Shown in pieces: positions 4,999-6,162 of a DNA stretch of 6,162 nucleotides (its first letter is position 1; each line of letters opens with the position of its first letter). This stretch comes from Gammaproteobacteria bacterium (GTDB lineage Bacteria > Pseudomonadota > Gammaproteobacteria > Pseudomonadales > JAUIKI01). The stretch lies in contig JAUIKI010000095.1 in NCBI GenBank assembly GCA_030430875.1, positions 1 through 6,162 on the forward strand. Direction: 5' to 3'. The translations under genes and the position numbers were made by a program. A model generated the notes under the pieces. The model saw only the letters and a list, made by a program, of their open reading frames with translations, was not told the origin of the DNA and made no database searches.

Positions 4999-6162
4999 AT
5001 GAGTCGTTTGTTTAAAGTTATTAGTGGGTTCCAAGCTGCAGGCGATCAGCCAGCTGCAATTGATCAGCTTGTCGATGGAGTCGAATCTGGGCTAGCGTTT
5101 CAAACATTACTAGGGGTGACAGGCTCAGGCAAAACATTCACTGTGGCTAATATGGTTGAGAGGTTACAACGACCAGCCTTAGTTATGGCACCTAATAAAA
5201 CCTTAGCTGCACAACTTTATGGTGAATTTAAAGCCTTTTTTCCAAACAACTCCATTGAATATTTTGTGTCATATTATGACTATTATCAACCAGAAGCCTA
5301 TGTGCCCACATCAGACACCTACATTGAAAAAGATGCATCAATTAATGAACATATTGAGCAAATGCGACTTTCGGCAACAAAAGCACTCTTTGAGAGACGC
5401 GATGTTTTAATCGTTGCGACTGTATCCGCTATTTATGGATTGGGTGATCCAGCTAGCTACTTGAAAATGGTCATTCATTTAGATCGAGGTGATCAAATTG
5501 ATCAACGGCAATTATTACGTCGCTTGGCCGAGTTGCAATATACTAGAAATGATATGGATTTTCATCGAGCTACCTATCGAGTACGAGGAGATGTTATTGA
5601 TATTTTTCCTGCAGAATCAGAAAAAGAAGCAATTCGAGTTGAATTATTTGATACAGAGATTGAATCAATTAGTTTATTTGATCCATTAACAGGTGCTGTT
5701 TCTAGGAAAGTACCTCGTGTGACAATCTATCCAAAAACCCACTATGCAACCTCTCGAGATATTGTTCAGGCGGCTGTTGATAAAATTAAAACTGAATTAA
5801 AAGAACGATTGGGACAATTGCGTGATAATAATAAGCTGGTAGAAGCACAGCGACTTGAGCAACGCACCTTATATGATTTAGAAATGATGGTTGAGTTAGG
5901 TTATTGCACGGGAATTGAAAATTATTCACGTTATTTGTCTAATCGAAAGGCCGGTGATCCACCACCAACACTATTTGAATATTTACCTGATGATGCATTG
6001 GTTTTTCTTGATGAGTCTCACGTGACTGTTCCACAAATTGGCGGCATGTATCTTGGGGATCGTTCCCGAAAAGAAACATTAGTAAATTATGGATTTCGAC
6101 TCCCTTCAGCAATGGATAATCGCCCGTTACGGTTTGATGAGTGGGAACAAATGATTGGTCAA
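4999..6162 (+). CDS. uvrB: Excinuclease ABC subunit B, N-terminal 388 residues (3' end outside window)
   Basis: UvrB is the DNA-damage-verifying helicase-like subunit of nucleotide excision repair; it receives the lesion from UvrA and recruits UvrC. The visible part follows E. coli UvrB closely and without gaps up to the edge. The Walker A motif GVTGSGKT is at 39-46 (K45). The damage-probing beta-hairpin is SYYDYYQPEAY at 91-101, with the aromatic residues Y92, Y93, Y95 and Y96. The motif SAIYGLGDP is at 143-151, ELGYCTGIENYSRYLS at 299-314 and Walker B LVFLDESH at 334-341 (D338, E339). The C-terminal helicase domain and the UvrC-binding region are beyond the window, which ends exactly on a codon. 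The ATG at 4999 is the first start after an in-frame TAG (4972-4974), and Met-Ser-x-x-Phe fits the family N-terminus. No strong ribosome-binding site precedes it. Confidence 0.97.
   Translation, partial: MSRLFKVISGFQAAGDQPAAIDQLVDGVESGLAFQTLLGVTGSGKTFTVANMVERLQRPALVMAPNKTLAAQLYGEFKAFFPNNSIEYFVSYYDYYQPEAYVPTSDTYIEKDASINEHIEQMRLSATKALFERRDVLIVATVSAIYGLGDPASYLKMVIHLDRGDQIDQRQLLRRLAELQYTRNDMDFHRATYRVRGDVIDIFPAESEKEAIRVELFDTEIESISLFDPLTGAVSRKVPRVTIYPKTHYATSRDIVQAAVDKIKTELKERLGQLRDNNKLVEAQRLEQRTLYDLEMMVELGYCTGIENYSRYLSNRKAGDPPPTLFEYLPDDALVFLDESHVTVPQIGGMYLGDRSRKETLVNYGFRLPSAMDNRPLRFDEWEQMIGQ

Noticed and set aside
5219..5689. Two small plus-strand frames (5219-5410 and 5489-5689)
   Set aside because: Both are out-of-frame shadows inside uvrB, whose frame matches E. 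coli UvrB throughout.
1..6162. CRISPR array, tRNA, rRNA or insertion sequence
   Set aside because: No spaced direct repeats, cloverleaf-like sequence or transposase-like frame was found when reading both strands.

Overview
This is an AT-rich bacterial window whose best-recognised protein, UvrB, reads like a gammaproteobacterial one. A 1β-type aspartate aminotransferase gene lies divergently beside uvrB, and a type IV secretion locus follows. This fits an AT-rich gammaproteobacterium, perhaps of the Legionella/Coxiella (Legionellales) kind. That placement rests on recall of gene neighbourhoods and protein character, not on a search, and is tentative.

Layout. Positions 1-3285 are a minus-strand type IV secretion operon, read from right to left: a VirB6/TrbL-like polytopic membrane protein (3285-1903), a VirB2/TrbC-like pilin (annotated 1834-1535), a VirB3-like inner-membrane protein (1525-1235) and the N-terminal 412 residues of a VirB4/TrbE-family ATPase (from 1238, running off the left edge). 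The genes are tightly packed: 9 bases separate virB2 from virB3, and virB3 and virB4 overlap in ATGA. Positions 3286-3682 are a gene-free AT-rich spacer with a perfect 22-bp palindrome, a possible promoter for the secretion operon and a weak possible terminator for the next gene. Positions 4873-3683 (minus) are a complete aspartate aminotransferase with a TTG start. A 125-bp divergent promoter region separates it from uvrB, which runs right from 4999 and is cut by the window edge after 388 residues.

How the genes work together. VirB2 would be the pilus subunit. VirB3 and VirB6 would be inner-membrane parts of the channel and pilus assembly platform, and VirB4 the ATPase that drives them. The machine is incomplete here: VirB1, VirB5, VirB7-VirB11, coupling protein and relaxase are not visible, so conjugation and effector secretion cannot be told apart. 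AspC (amino-acid metabolism) and UvrB (nucleotide excision repair) look like chromosomal housekeeping genes flanking the secretion locus.

Most notable points. The strong ribosome-binding site in front of virB2 serves an ATG that opens an 11-codon frame ending just after a run of eight A residues. A -1 slip on that run would join it to the pilin frame and supply the basic n-region its signal peptide otherwise lacks. The order virB6-virB2-virB3-virB4 also differs from the usual virB order. No wholly new system is evident.
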